Notes: generated by a model from the sequence alone, not told the origin. DNA of 64,000 nucleotides from Streptomyces kaniharaensis (GCF_009569385.1 NZ_WBOF01000006.1:62001-126000), one strand, 5' to 3'. Counted from the stretch's first letter, positions 42,032-51,107 are shown. Translations and numbers: made by a program.

Positions 42032-44269
42032 ATGGGACACCGGAGCACGGAACGCCGTCGGCGGAGGCGGAGTCGGTTCACCCGCAGGACGACGCTGGTC
42101 GCCGTGGCGGTGGCGGCCGGGCTGGTCGCGGGCGCGCTCGGCATCAAGACGGCGCTCGACCCGGCGGCGAGCCACACCAGTGTCACGGCCGCGGCGAACG
42201 GTTCGGTGGACGGTGTGGGCGTGGTCGCCGACGACGGCAGCGGTTCGGGCGAGACCGGGACCGCCGAGGGCGGCAGCAAGCCGGCCGCCCCGAAGCGGGA
42301 CGAGAAGGCGACTCCGATCAAGGAGATACCCAAGGACCAGCCCGACCGCGGGATGGTCTACGCCGGTCTGAACCTGCCGAGCAACGACCGCTGCGCCGGC
42401 TCGCTGGAGGTGTCCGGCGTCTCGCTGTGCAGCCACGGCCCGGACGCGCCGCCCAAGGACGTGGACATCCACAAGGACATCCCGCCGGTGTCCGCCGCGG
42501 CCGCCCCGGCCCCCGTGCTCACCCCCGCCGCGAACGCCCAGCCCCCGGCCGCCGCCGACCTGGTGAAGGGTGCGGCGCCCGTCATCGACGCCGGGCAGAA
42601 GGCGCTGCTCGCCGACGCCGCGGGCGCCCCGCAGCAGAACACGGCCGGTGCCGCGCCCGCCGGATCGTCCGTCGTCTGTGAGGGCGACGGCAGCAGCGGC
42701 AACCGCGTCCAGGTGGTGTACGTGCACACCCCGGGCAACGACCGCTACGCCCAGTACCTGGCCTCGTTCAAGAAGTGGGCGGCCGACGTCGACGTCATCT
42801 ACAACGAGAGCGCCAAGGAGACGGGCGGCGCCCGGCACGTCCGGTTCGTCACCGAACCCGACTGCAGCGTCTCGGTGCTGAACGTGCAGGTCTCCGACTC
42901 CGAGATCGCGGAGTTCAGCGCGAGCAACAGCGCGCTGGCCGCGCAGGGGTTCAACCGCAAGGACCGCAAGTACATGATGTTCACCGATGCCAAGGTGTAC
43001 TGCGGCATCGGCACCTTCGCCGGTGACGAGCGCCCCGGCCAGGACAACATCAGCAACTTCGGCCCCTCGTACGGCCGGACCGACTCCGGCTGCTGGAGCG
43101 GCTCCACCGCCGCGCACGAACTCGGCCACAACCTCGGCGCGGTGAACAACAGCGCGCCCAACTCCAGCAAGGCCGGCCACTGCGTCGACGAGTGGGACCT
43201 CATGTGCTACTCGGACGCGCCGTACTACCCGCAGATGAAGACCGTCTGCCCCGACCGTTCGCACGACGACCGGCTCGACTGCAACCACGACGACTACTAC
43301 AACACCAACCCGGCACCCGGCAGCTACCTGACCACGCACTGGAACGTCGCCAACAACCGCTTCCTGATCGCGGGCAACGGCCCGAACCCGAACCCGACCC
43401 CCACCCCGACGTCCACGCCGACGTCCACGAAGAGCCCCACCTCCACCCCGACGCCGAGCACGAGCCCGACCTCGACCCCCTCGCCCACCCACACGCCGTC
43501 GCCGACCCCGACGCCGACCGGCAGCCCCACCGCCACCCCGACCGGGTCCCCGTCGCCGACCGCGACCCCGACCTCCGGGACCACCGGTCCTGACGTGACG
43601 GTCAGCCAGGTGACGCAGAACTCGGCCATGCTGAGCTGGCCGGCCACCCCGGCCGCCGCCGGCTACGACGTCCTGCTGAACGGCCAGAGCGTCGGCACCG
43701 TCCACGCGACCGTGGTCGGCCTGGTCCGCCTCGCGCCCGGCACGTCCTACAGCGTGGCCGTCGCCGCCCGTGACAACGCCGGCAAGGTCTCCAAGCCCGG
43801 CCGCACCGTCACCTTCAAGACCGCCGCCGACGGCGGCCGCCCGCAGCCCGGCACCCACTACACCATGGTGAACGGCCTCACCGGCCAGGCCGCCGACCTG
43901 TGGGGCAGCTCGATGAACAACGGCACCGTCGCGATCGCCTACCAGCGCACCGGCTACGCCAACCAGAAGTGGGTGTTCGACGACGCGGGTGACGGCACCG
44001 TCCGGATCAAGTCCGTCCGCTCCGACAAGTGCCTGCAGCTGGGCGGCGATCCGGTCGCCGGCCAGTACGTCGCGCAGCAGCCGTGCTCCGGCGCCGCCAC
44101 CCAGAAGTGGCAGCTGACCGCCAACGGCGGCGGGTACAGTCTCACCGCGGCCGGCACCTCGCTGGTGCTCGGGGTCAGCGACCGCTGGTACTACGGTGGT
44201 TGGCTGCTGGAGCTCCAGCAGTCGAACAACCAGCCGTACCAGAACTGGACGCTGCAGAAGACCTCCTGA
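42032..44269 (+). CDS. Secreted zinc metalloprotease with FnIII and ricin-type lectin domains
   Basis: A 745-residue exported protein. A very basic start and a hydrophobic segment (TLVAVAVAAGLVAGALGI) are followed by about 190 residues of propeptide-like sequence. The reprolysin-like protease domain (about residues 215-445) carries H362-ELGHNLGAV as zinc site. A Thr/Pro/Ser linker leads to one FnIII domain (VTVSQVTQNSAMLSWPATPA) and a C-terminal beta-trefoil of ricin-B type (CLQLGG, QPCSGAATQKWQL, NQPYQNWTL) for sugar binding. The ATG at 42032 has AGGAAAGGAA. It probably degrades proteins at carbohydrate surfaces. Confidence 0.9.
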   Translation: MGHRSTERRRRRRSRFTRRTTLVAVAVAAGLVAGALGIKTALDPAASHTSVTAAANGSVDGVGVVADDGSGSGETGTAEGGSKPAAPKRDEKATPIKEIPKDQPDRGMVYAGLNLPSNDRCAGSLEVSGVSLCSHGPDAPPKDVDIHKDIPPVSAAAAPAPVLTPAANAQPPAAADLVKGAAPVIDAGQKALLADAAGAPQQNTAGAAPAGSSVVCEGDGSSGNRVQVVYVHTPGNDRYAQYLASFKKWAADVDVIYNESAKETGGARHVRFVTEPDCSVSVLNVQVSDSEIAEFSASNSALAAQGFNRKDRKYMMFTDAKVYCGIGTFAGDERPGQDNISNFGPSYGRTDSGCWSGSTAAHELGHNLGAVNNSAPNSSKAGHCVDEWDLMCYSDAPYYPQMKTVCPDRSHDDRLDCNHDDYYNTNPAPGSYLTTHWNVANNRFLIAGNGPNPNPTPTPTSTPTSTKSPTSTPTPSTSPTSTPSPTHTPSPTPTPTGSPTATPTGSPSPTATPTSGTTGPDVTVSQVTQNSAMLSWPATPAAAGYDVLLNGQSVGTVHATVVGLVRLAPGTSYSVAVAARDNAGKVSKPGRTVTFKTAADGGRPQPGTHYTMVNGLTGQAADLWGSSMNNGTVAIAYQRTGYANQKWVFDDAGDGTVRIKSVRSDKCLQLGGDPVAGQYVAQQPCSGAATQKWQLTANGGGYSLTAAGTSLVLGVSDRWYYGGWLLELQQSNNQPYQNWTLQKTS

Positions 44270-44279
44270 TTCCCCCCTC

Positions 44280-44328
44280 GGGGCCGGGTGCGGTCGCCAC
44301 CACTCAGGCGGCGACCGCACCCGGCCCC
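44280..44328 (+). terminator. Perfect 19-bp hairpin terminator
   Basis: GGGGCCGGGTGCGGTCGCC pairs exactly with GGCGACCGCACCCGGCCCC around an 11-base loop, ten bases after the metalloprotease stop. It is the longest perfect stem in the window. Confidence 0.88.
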
Positions 44329-44370
44329 ACCGGCATTCCCGCACCCACCCACCCCCCGGAGGTTCACGCC

Positions 44371-45054
44371 ATGCGTACCCGCCCCCTCCTCGCCTCCGTC
44401 GCGCTCGCCGCGGCGGCCGTCCTGCCCGCCGCCGCACCGGCCGCCGCCCACGGGGACACCGTCCACCTGGAGATCTCGGGCGCGCAGAACGGTCACGTCA
44501 CCACCGTCGCCACCTTCGAGAACGACCGTGATCCGGTCACCAAGGAGTTCGCCGGCACGCTCTCCGCGACCTCCGCCGACGGGCGCACGGTCGGACCGTG
44601 GCCGATGGTCGCCGTCCCCGAGCACCCCGGGACGTACACCACCCGCGAGACCCTGCCCGCCGGGCACTGGCGGATCACCGTCGACTGCGCGTTCCCCTCC
44701 CTCGGGCACGGCGAGCGCGAACTCGACGTCGATGCGGCGGTCATCTCCGACCCCACGTCCGCCATGCCCTCCGTCACGGCGACTCCCGTCGGGCCTCCCA
44801 TCGTCACTCCCACCGTTACTCCCACCGGGAGTTCCACGGCGGGGCCCGCGGTCCCTCCGAGCGCCACGCCCACCGGCGCCTCACCGACCGTCAGGAGCAC
44901 CACCCCCGCCTCCTCCTCCGCACCCGACGCAACCCAGGAGGCCGCCCACGAGACGACCTCCGACGCGACCACCTGGGCCGCCGTCGGCACCGCCGCCGCG
45001 GCCGTGCTCCTCGTCGTCGCCGGCTTCTGGCTCCGCCGCCGCAACCGTCGTTGA
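44371..45054 (+). CDS. Secreted membrane-anchored protein with N-terminal histidine
   Basis: A 227-residue exported protein: RTRPLLASVALAAAAVLPAA with cleavage near AAA-H, so the mature chain may begin HGDTVHLEI. A beta-rich domain of about 100 residues follows (GHVTTVATFENDRDPVT, HPGTYTTRETLPAGHWRITV), similar in style to CopC, YtkA or FixH-type Ig folds. Then come a Pro/Thr/Ser linker and a C-terminal membrane helix with RRRNRR. The ATG at 44371 has CCGGAGG. Copper binding by the terminal His is possible but unproven. Confidence 0.75.
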   Translation: MRTRPLLASVALAAAAVLPAAAPAAAHGDTVHLEISGAQNGHVTTVATFENDRDPVTKEFAGTLSATSADGRTVGPWPMVAVPEHPGTYTTRETLPAGHWRITVDCAFPSLGHGERELDVDAAVISDPTSAMPSVTATPVGPPIVTPTVTPTGSSTAGPAVPPSATPTGASPTVRSTTPASSSAPDATQEAAHETTSDATTWAAVGTAAAAVLLVVAGFWLRRRNRR

Positions 45055-45148
45055 CCGCGGGACGGTGGAACCATCGGCTGCGAACCACCGTCCCTGCTCT
45101 CGAAACCGGTCGCCACCAGGGGCCGGACGAGTGCAGGGAGCGTCGCGT

Positions 45149-46165
45149 ATGAAGAAGGTCCTCATCACGGGCGGTGCGGGCTACATCGGCAGCACGGTGG
45201 CATCCACGCTGCTCGACGAGGGGGTCACCCCGGTCGTCCTGGACGACCTCTCCAAGGGCCGCGCCGAGTTCGTCGAGGACCGGATCTTCTACCAGGGCGA
45301 CATCGCCGACGCCGCCCTCCTCGACCGGATCTTCGACGAACACCCGGACATCGACGCCACCCTGCACTGCGCCGCCCGGATCGTCGTCCCGGAATCCGTC
45401 TCCAAACCGCTGTACTACTACCGGGAGAACGTCGCCAAGACCATCGAGCTGCTGGACTCCCTCCAGCGCAACCGCTGCACCCGCGTGGTCTTCAGCAGCT
45501 CGGCCTCCATCTACGCCCCCACCCCCGACGGCCGCGTCGACGAGACCTGCCCGGTGGAGGCCAACAGCCCGTACGCGCGCACCAAGCAGATGATGGAGGA
45601 GATCCTCCGGGACTGGACGCGCGGCGAGGGCGCCGAGGAACAGCGCGCCATCGCCCTGCGGTACTTCAACCCGATCGGCGCCGACCCGCAGCTGCGCACC
45701 GGCCTCCAGGACCTCAATCCCAGCCACGCCCTCGGCAAGCTGATCGAGGCCCACGGCGACGGCACCCCGTTCACCGTCACCGGCGTCGACTGGGCGACCC
45801 GCGACGGCTCCGGCATCCGCGACTACATCCACGTCCAGGACGTCGCCGACGCCCACGTCGCGGCCCTCCTGCGCTTCGACGACGTGATCGCCCCGGCCGC
45901 CGCGGACCGCTACCGGATCGTCAACGTCGGTACGGGCGACGGCACCACCGTCCGCGAACTGGTCACCGCCTTCGAACAGGTCGTCGGCACCCGCCTCGAC
46001 GTCCGCGAGGCCGGCCCCCGCCCCGGCGACGTGCTCGGCTGCTACGCCTCCGTCGACACCGCCCGCGAGCTCCTCGGCTGGGCCCCGCGCCGCACCATCG
46101 CCGAGGCCGTCGCCGACGCCCTCGCCTGGCGCGCCAAGTGGTCCGCCCACCTGGCCTCCGCCTGA
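45149..46165 (+). CDS. galE: UDP-glucose 4-epimerase
   Basis: A 338-residue extended SDR enzyme. The NAD loop is VLITGGAGYIGSTVASTLLD. The Ser of VVFSSSASIYAPTPDG and the YxxxK of SPYARTKQMMEE form the catalytic set. ALRYFNPIGADPQLRTG and DGSGIRDYIHVQDVADAHV are GalE signatures. It interconverts UDP-glucose and UDP-galactose for wall or capsule sugars. The ATG at 45149 has AGGGAG. It lies 94 bases after the secreted protein gene and ends before a strong terminator. Confidence 0.9.
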   Translation: MKKVLITGGAGYIGSTVASTLLDEGVTPVVLDDLSKGRAEFVEDRIFYQGDIADAALLDRIFDEHPDIDATLHCAARIVVPESVSKPLYYYRENVAKTIELLDSLQRNRCTRVVFSSSASIYAPTPDGRVDETCPVEANSPYARTKQMMEEILRDWTRGEGAEEQRAIALRYFNPIGADPQLRTGLQDLNPSHALGKLIEAHGDGTPFTVTGVDWATRDGSGIRDYIHVQDVADAHVAALLRFDDVIAPAAADRYRIVNVGTGDGTTVRELVTAFEQVVGTRLDVREAGPRPGDVLGCYASVDTARELLGWAPRRTIAEAVADALAWRAKWSAHLASA

Positions 46166-46177
46166 CCCGCACACCAT

Positions 46178-46213
46178 CGAGGCCCGCACGTCCGGAGGGA
46201 CGTGCGGGCCTCG
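46178..46213. terminator. Perfect 16-bp hairpin between convergent genes
   Basis: CGAGGCCCGCACGTCC and GGACGTGCGGGCCTCG close a GGAG loop 12 bases after the galE stop and 19 bases before the facing transglycosylase gene's 3' end. It probably works in both directions. Confidence 0.88.
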
Positions 46214-46232
46214 TGGCGTCACCGGACGGGTG

Positions 46233-46925
46233 CTACTTCACCGCGGCGCCGGACTTCTGCCAGTTGTCGTGCAGGCGGTCGAGGTAGGACTGGGCCTGGG
46301 AGCCGGGTTTGGCGCCGCGGGCGAAGGCGAGCATGTTGCCGGCACCCGTGTTGTAGCCGAGGGCGAGGAGTTCGTCGCGGGTGAGGGTGGTGGCGGGCTT
46401 GGCAGGGAGCTGGTCCGCGAGGTCGCGCAGGTGCCAGGCGGCGGCCTGGACGGCGAGGTTGCGGTCGTCGGGGAGTTCCTCCCAGCGGCGGGAGGCGAAG
46501 TCGCGGCCCTGCTTGGTGTCGTCGAAGGCGGCGCGGTGCATGTTGGCGATGCCGAAGGAGGCGTCGGGTTTGCTGCGTTGCCAGGCCCGTTCGAGCTCGG
46601 GGTCGTGCGGCTTGTACGACTCGTTGTACAGGATCGCCATGAGCAACTGCGGGCTGATCCCGGCCTGGGCGGCGTGGTCGCGGACGGGCGCCGCGTAGTC
46701 GGCGGGGTCGTAGTGCCCGGACGGAGCCGACGGAGCCGACGGGGTCGCCGAGGTCGCCGGGGACGCCGGGGTCGCGGAGGCGGCGGACGCGGCCGCAGAG
46801 GGGGAGGCTGCGGAGGTCGCCGTACCCGAGTGGCCGCCGCCGCGAATCACGCCCCAGCCGGCCGCCGCGAGGAGGCCGACGGCGAGCCAGCGCCCCCAGC
46901 GCGGTCCGTTCCGTTCTTCGCTCAC
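46233..46925 (-). CDS. Membrane-anchored lytic transglycosylase-like protein
   Basis: A 230-residue protein: the first 35 residues contain WLAVGLLAAAGWGVI, a membrane anchor, then a Ser/Ala/Pro linker and an SLT-like domain (about residues 75-225). The catalytic Glu is likely in LLMAILYNESYKPHDPE, and SFGIANMHRAAFDD and ALGYNTGAGNMLAFARG follow. The GTG at 46925 was chosen because GGGAGGAA lies nine bases upstream; the frame is open to 47102, where another start exists. Confidence 0.82.
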   Translation of the reverse strand: MSEERNGPRWGRWLAVGLLAAAGWGVIRGGGHSGTATSAASPSAAASAASATPASPATSATPSAPSAPSGHYDPADYAAPVRDHAAQAGISPQLLMAILYNESYKPHDPELERAWQRSKPDASFGIANMHRAAFDDTKQGRDFASRRWEELPDDRNLAVQAAAWHLRDLADQLPAKPATTLTRDELLALGYNTGAGNMLAFARGAKPGSQAQSYLDRLHDNWQKSGAAVK

Positions 46926-47361
46926 TGCTGGGGGTTCCTCCCTGTTCGCCCGGAACTTCGTTCGGTGCTCGTACTGGCGGACGTGCTCCGTCCTGCCGCC
47001 GATCATGCCGCCGACCGTGCCCGGACCTCGTCCGATCACGTCGCCGTGCTCGCGGGCGAGGCCGGTGGCCTTGCACGCGAGACTGCTCAGACTCTCCAAC
47101 ATGGTGACGCTCCGCGCCTCTGACGCGTTCCTGTTGGTGTGCCGACGTGGCGGGGATCATGGCCGTCCTGACGGCGGCTCACCGGGCGGTCCGCCGATGC
47201 CGAAGCGCGGCGGATGACTTTTGCCGGGGCGGGTTTGTATGCTCCAGCCCGTCTTCTACATCGCTGTAGAAGTCGGAAGCCGTCGCCAGGACGGTTCCCG
47301 TCCGGGTACCCGGAGCGGCGGCGCGCTCGCGCCGTCGCAGGGACGATCGAGGGAAGTGCGC
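46926..47361. other. Divergent region with palindrome and candidate promoter
   Basis: 436 bases between the transglycosylase and the DUF6542-like gene. At 47214-47243 a -35-like ATGACT and a -10-like TATGCT are 18 bases apart, just before the palindrome at 47253-47272. The left half overlaps an open extension of the transglycosylase frame but has no clear gene. Confidence 0.5.
47253..47272 (+). promoter_or_regulatory. Perfect 8-bp palindrome, candidate operator
   Basis: CTTCTACA and TGTAGAAG flank TCGC. The site begins ten bases after a TATGCT box, so it would overlap the start of transcription of the 47362 gene. The shape fits a repressor site (TetR or GntR size). Confidence 0.55.
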
Positions 47362-47952
47362 ATGGCCGGGCAGCGGGCGAGAACGCCGTACCAGGAGGCG
47401 GGCCCGCGCCCCGCCGAGCCCGCCGCCCCCGCCCAGCGGTCGTCCGCCGACGCGGGCGAGCCGGTCGCCGCGCGCGGGATGCGGGCCCGGCGGGTGGGTG
47501 CCGCCTCCCGGCGCAGGCAGCAGGCGCAGCGGCGCAGTGGCGTGCCGACGGTGCTGGCGGCGGTCGGCCTGCCGGTGCTCGGCGCCGTCGCGGACGAACT
47601 GGGCGGCCCGGGCGTCGGCCGGTACTTCGCGATCGCGGCCGTGCTGGGCACGGCGCTGGCCGCGGCGCTGTGCGGCCGGGCGGGCCGTTGGTGGGTGGTG
47701 ACCGCCGCGCCGCTCGTGGTGCTGGTCACCGCGGCCGGGACCGAGTACCTGTGGAACGGTGACAAGTACCAGGGCAGGAAGCTCGGCACCGGCGCGCTGC
47801 GCTGGGTCGTGGGGGCGTTCCCGGTGATGGCGGCGGCGGTGGGGGCCGCGCTGCTGGTGGTCGTGGTCAAGGCCGTGCTCGATCGCCGCGGGCTGCCGGA
47901 GAGCCGGGCCGACCGCGGTGGCACCACCGACCGAAGGAGCCGTCGTGGCTGA
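47362..47952 (+). CDS. DUF6542-like membrane protein
   Basis: A 196-residue protein with a 55-residue Pro/Arg-rich cytoplasmic start and about four membrane segments (GVPTVLAAVGLPVLGAVAD; FAIAAVLGTALAAALCG; WWVVTAAPLVVLVTAAG; VMAAAVGAALLVVVVKAVL). It is like the DUF6542 group; function unknown. The ATG at 47362 has GAGGGAAG. Its end overlaps the start of the next small gene by eight bases. Confidence 0.72.
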   Translation: MAGQRARTPYQEAGPRPAEPAAPAQRSSADAGEPVAARGMRARRVGAASRRRQQAQRRSGVPTVLAAVGLPVLGAVADELGGPGVGRYFAIAAVLGTALAAALCGRAGRWWVVTAAPLVVLVTAAGTEYLWNGDKYQGRKLGTGALRWVVGAFPVMAAAVGAALLVVVVKAVLDRRGLPESRADRGGTTDRRSRRG

Positions 47953-48055
47953 CCGCATGAGCGAGTTCGTCGTCGAGAAGCGCGGACGGGCGAGTGCCCT
48001 CGCCGCGTGCCGGGTGTACCCCAGGCCGGTGACCGGGGGAGAGGTGGTCGCATGA
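47945..48055 (+). CDS. Small coupled gene, 36 residues
   Basis: A very short frame with an excellent ribosome binding site: AAGGAG five bases before the GTG at 47945. It starts inside the end of the DUF6542-like gene and its stop overlaps the ATG of the LCP gene (ATGA). The product MADRMSEFVVEKRGRASALA and the rest has no membrane segment and no known family. It may be a real small protein or only a translational coupler feeding ribosomes to the LCP gene. Confidence 0.55.
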   Translation: MADRMSEFVVEKRGRASALAACRVYPRPVTGGEVVA

Positions 48056-49656
48056 GGACCCGCGGGCGCGCCCCGCGCACCGGCCCCGACCCGCTGGCCG
48101 TCGCCGGCCGCACGATCGCCTGTGCCGTGTCGGTCGCCGTGCTCGGTGCCAGCGGCTTCACCTGGTACGAGTACCGCAGCCTCGACGACGGCATGACCAA
48201 GTCCGGCGCGCTGGGCGAGGCCAAGAAGAACGCCCCGCCGCACCTCGACAAGTCGGTGAACCTGCTCCTGATCGGCCTCGACAGCCGCAAGGACATGGAC
48301 GGCAACGACCTGCCCAAGCAGTTCGTCGAGGACGAACTGCACGCCGGCTCCAGCGAGATCGGCGGGTACAACACCAACGCGCTGATCGTCCTGCACATCC
48401 CGGCCAACGGCGGCAAGGTGACCGCGCTGTCCGTCCCGCGCGACGACTACGTGCAGACCGTCGGCGCGGACGGCAGGATGCACAAGATCAAGGAGGCGTA
48501 CGGGATCGCCAAGGAGACCGCCGAGCAGAAACTCTCGAGCAAGGGCCTTTCCAAGGCGGAGCTGGAGCGGCAGAGCCGCGAGGCCGGGCGCTCGGCCACC
48601 ATCCAGACCGTGCAGAGCTTCCTCGGCATCCCGATCGACCACTTCGCGGAGGTGAACCTGATCGGCTTCTACGACATCGCCAAGGCGGTCGAGCCGATCC
48701 AGGTCTGCCTCAACCACCCGGTCGACGATCCGATCATCGCCCGCACGGCGAACCACGAGGGCGGCGGCACCGGTCTCAAGCTCCCCGCCGGGGTCAGCTC
48801 GCTCGACGCGGCCAAGGCGCTCTCGTTCGTCCGCCAGCGCCACCACCTCACCAACGGCGACCTCGACCGCACCCACCGCCAGCAGGCGTTCATCTCCTCG
48901 GTGGAGTACAAGCTCAAGCAGCAGGGCATCTTCAACGACCTCGGGCAGATGCAGAAGCTGTTCGGGGTGGTGAAGAAGGACGTCGTCATCGACGACGAGT
49001 GGAACATCCTCGACTTCGCCCAGCAGGCGCCCAACCTCACCGGCGGCAACGTCGAGTTCAACACCCTGCCGATCGCCGGGTTCAGGACCATCGGCGGGCA
49101 GGAGGTCAACACCGTCAACCCGGACCTGATCAAGAAGATCGTCCGGCAGCTGTTCAGCCGCGACCCGGCGCCCGTCCCGGCCGCACCCGCCGACGGCGGC
49201 GACTCCGCGGCCCCGTCGCCCAGTGCCTCGCCCGGTACGGCGGCGCCCACGCCGGCGAAGGACAAGGCGACCGTGGACGTGCTCGCCGTGGCGGCGGCCG
49301 GCCCCGGCGCGGCGGCCGACGAGTCCAAGGCGCTCACCGAACTCGGCTACCCCGCGGGCCGGGTGGGCGACGCGGCAGGCCGGGCGAAGAACACGACGGT
49401 GACGTACGGCAGCGGTGCCAGGGCCGACGCCCAGGCGATCGCCGCCCGCTACGGCGTCACCGCGACCCCCGCGTCCGGCCTGGCCGCCGGGCGGGTCGTG
49501 GTCACCCTCGGCAGCAGCCACGCCGGCACCCCCACCGCCACACCCTCGGCGACACCCTCCGCCTCCCCGACCGGCGACGCCGCCACCGACCCGGTCGCCA
49601 ACCTGCCGATGCAGGGGCCGGCGGTCAAGGCGGGCGGCATTCCCTGCGTGGACTGA
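48052..49656 (+). CDS. LytR-CpsA-Psr family cell-wall ligase
   Basis: A 534-residue membrane protein: one helix near residues 18-40, then the LCP domain. Landmarks are VNLLLIGLDSR, NTNALIVLHIPANGGKVTAL, SVPRDDYVQT and the Arg/Asp-rich LSFVRQRHHLTNGDLDRTHR that holds the pyrophosphate of the lipid donor. A C-terminal LytR_C domain (ATVDVLAVAAAGPG, ALTELGYPAGRV) and a Ser/Pro tail follow. LCP enzymes attach polymers to peptidoglycan. The ATG at 48052 has GGGGGAGAGG and overlaps the small gene's stop. Confidence 0.9.
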   Translation: MRTRGRAPRTGPDPLAVAGRTIACAVSVAVLGASGFTWYEYRSLDDGMTKSGALGEAKKNAPPHLDKSVNLLLIGLDSRKDMDGNDLPKQFVEDELHAGSSEIGGYNTNALIVLHIPANGGKVTALSVPRDDYVQTVGADGRMHKIKEAYGIAKETAEQKLSSKGLSKAELERQSREAGRSATIQTVQSFLGIPIDHFAEVNLIGFYDIAKAVEPIQVCLNHPVDDPIIARTANHEGGGTGLKLPAGVSSLDAAKALSFVRQRHHLTNGDLDRTHRQQAFISSVEYKLKQQGIFNDLGQMQKLFGVVKKDVVIDDEWNILDFAQQAPNLTGGNVEFNTLPIAGFRTIGGQEVNTVNPDLIKKIVRQLFSRDPAPVPAAPADGGDSAAPSPSASPGTAAPTPAKDKATVDVLAVAAAGPGAAADESKALTELGYPAGRVGDAAGRAKNTTVTYGSGARADAQAIAARYGVTATPASGLAAGRVVVTLGSSHAGTPTATPSATPSASPTGDAATDPVANLPMQGPAVKAGGIPCVD

Positions 49657-49716
49657 GCCCGCGGCGGACGGGCCGGTGCTCCGGCCCGAGGACACCGCCG
49701 CCCCGCCGTCCTGGGG

Positions 49717-49759
49717 CGCCTTGCTGCCACCGGCTGCAACGGCCGGTGGCAGCAAGGCG
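49717..49759. terminator. Perfect 18-bp hairpin between convergent genes
   Basis: CGCCTTGCTGCCACCGGC pairs with GCCGGTGGCAGCAAGGCG around seven bases, 61 bases after the LCP stop and 8 bases before the end of the facing DUF6777 gene. Likely bidirectional. Confidence 0.87.
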
Positions 49760-49766
49760 TGGAGTG

Positions 49767-51107
49767 TCAGGTCACGGTGGCGGTCGATGTGGTCGTGCAC
49801 GGCGGCAGCGTGGACGGCGCGGTGGTCGCACAGGTCGCCGTCGGTGTCACCTTCGTGGCGGCGGACGACGTCACGGTTGCGGTGCTGGTGGTGGCCGTCG
49901 TCGTGGTGGGCGTGCCCGTGGACGAGGACGACGAGGCGGTCGAGGACGGTGGGCTCGACTTGGTCGCGGGGGAGGACGACGGCTTGCTCGAAGTACTCGT
50001 CGATCCCGAGGTCGTCGCCGACGTGGACCCGGAGCTCGTCGTGCCCGAGGTCGACGTCGAGGACGAGGCGGACGGCGTGCCCGGCATCATCGGCGCGGCC
50101 GGCGGTATCCCGGGCGCCAGCGGGCCCTTGGGTGGCTCGACCGTCCGGTCGACCACCTCGATCCGCCCGGTCAACCGGGCGAACCAGCCGCCCGTCTCGA
50201 CGTTGACCAGGATGAGCTCGGTCACCGGCTGCGGCGCCGGCACCACGATGATCAGTGTGGACGGCTGGAAGCCGGTCCAGGCCTTCCCGGTGTACGTGGC
50301 GTTCGTCACCAGCGTCGGCGGCTTCAGCGGGTTGCCGCAGGAGCAGCGCACCCGGGGCACTCCCTGCGCGTCCACCAGCACGGCGGTGCCGGCCTGGAGC
50401 ACGGACTGGTACTCGGTGACGGCGCCGCTCTTGTAGCCGTGGTTGGTCACCCGGGTGTCCACCCGCAGGTAGGCCGTGGTGAGCGAGTGCAGGTAGGCCG
50501 GGATCGCGGACTGGTCGATGCCCGCGGCGGAGGCCCAGGCTTTGCCGGCGGCGCCGGCGGAGACCATCGCGGTCAGCCGTGCGGTGTCGCAGGCGGGCTT
50601 GGACTTCGTCCCGGCGTAGAGCCCGCTGGACGACCCCTGAACGCTGTGCAGCGCCGGGGCCGAGGTGGTGGTGTGTTTGGGCTGCTGTGGCTGCGAGGTC
50701 GTCGGGGCGGCGCTCACCGCGGTGGTCTCCACCGACTGGGTGAACGGGTCCGGGCCGGGATCGGTGGGCGTCTGCAGGGCGACCTCGTTGGCGGCCGGCA
50801 CCATCTCGTTGTGGCCGCCCTGACCGTTCACGATGAGCACGGTGGCCAGCACGGCCACCGCCACGGTGCCCGCGGCCAGCGCGATCCCGCGCCCCGAACG
50901 CCACCACGGCCGGTGCTGCGCACCGCCGGGGCCACCCGAGGGCGGGCCGCCCGGGCCGGACGGCGGGCCGGATGGGCCCGACGGTGGCGGGGGGACGGAC
51001 GGCGGGCCGGACGCGCCACCGCCCGACGGGCGACCGGCCAGCGGGCCGGACGGGGGACCGTGGGGCGGCTCGCTCGGCGGGCCGGACGGGGGCGGTTGGG
51101 AACTCAT
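49767..51107 (-). CDS. DUF6777-like membrane-anchored protein
   Basis: A 446-residue protein. Residues 1-70 are Pro/Gly/Ser-rich (PPSGPPSEPP) and cytoplasmic; 75-97 is a membrane helix (GIALAAGTVAVAVLATVLIV). The outer part carries the domain with ACDTARLTAMV, VRCSCGNPL with two cysteines, and NVETGGWFARLTGRIEVVDR. The last 110 residues are Ser/Thr repeats. This is the DUF6777 arrangement, found near Ser/Thr kinase genes in streptomycetes. The ATG at 51107 has ACGGAG. Confidence 0.82.
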   Translation of the reverse strand: MSSQPPPSGPPSEPPHGPPSGPLAGRPSGGGASGPPSVPPPPSGPSGPPSGPGGPPSGGPGGAQHRPWWRSGRGIALAAGTVAVAVLATVLIVNGQGGHNEMVPAANEVALQTPTDPGPDPFTQSVETTAVSAAPTTSQPQQPKHTTTSAPALHSVQGSSSGLYAGTKSKPACDTARLTAMVSAGAAGKAWASAAGIDQSAIPAYLHSLTTAYLRVDTRVTNHGYKSGAVTEYQSVLQAGTAVLVDAQGVPRVRCSCGNPLKPPTLVTNATYTGKAWTGFQPSTLIIVVPAPQPVTELILVNVETGGWFARLTGRIEVVDRTVEPPKGPLAPGIPPAAPMMPGTPSASSSTSTSGTTSSGSTSATTSGSTSTSSKPSSSPATKSSPPSSTASSSSSTGTPTTTTATTSTATVTSSAATKVTPTATCATTAPSTLPPCTTTSTATVT

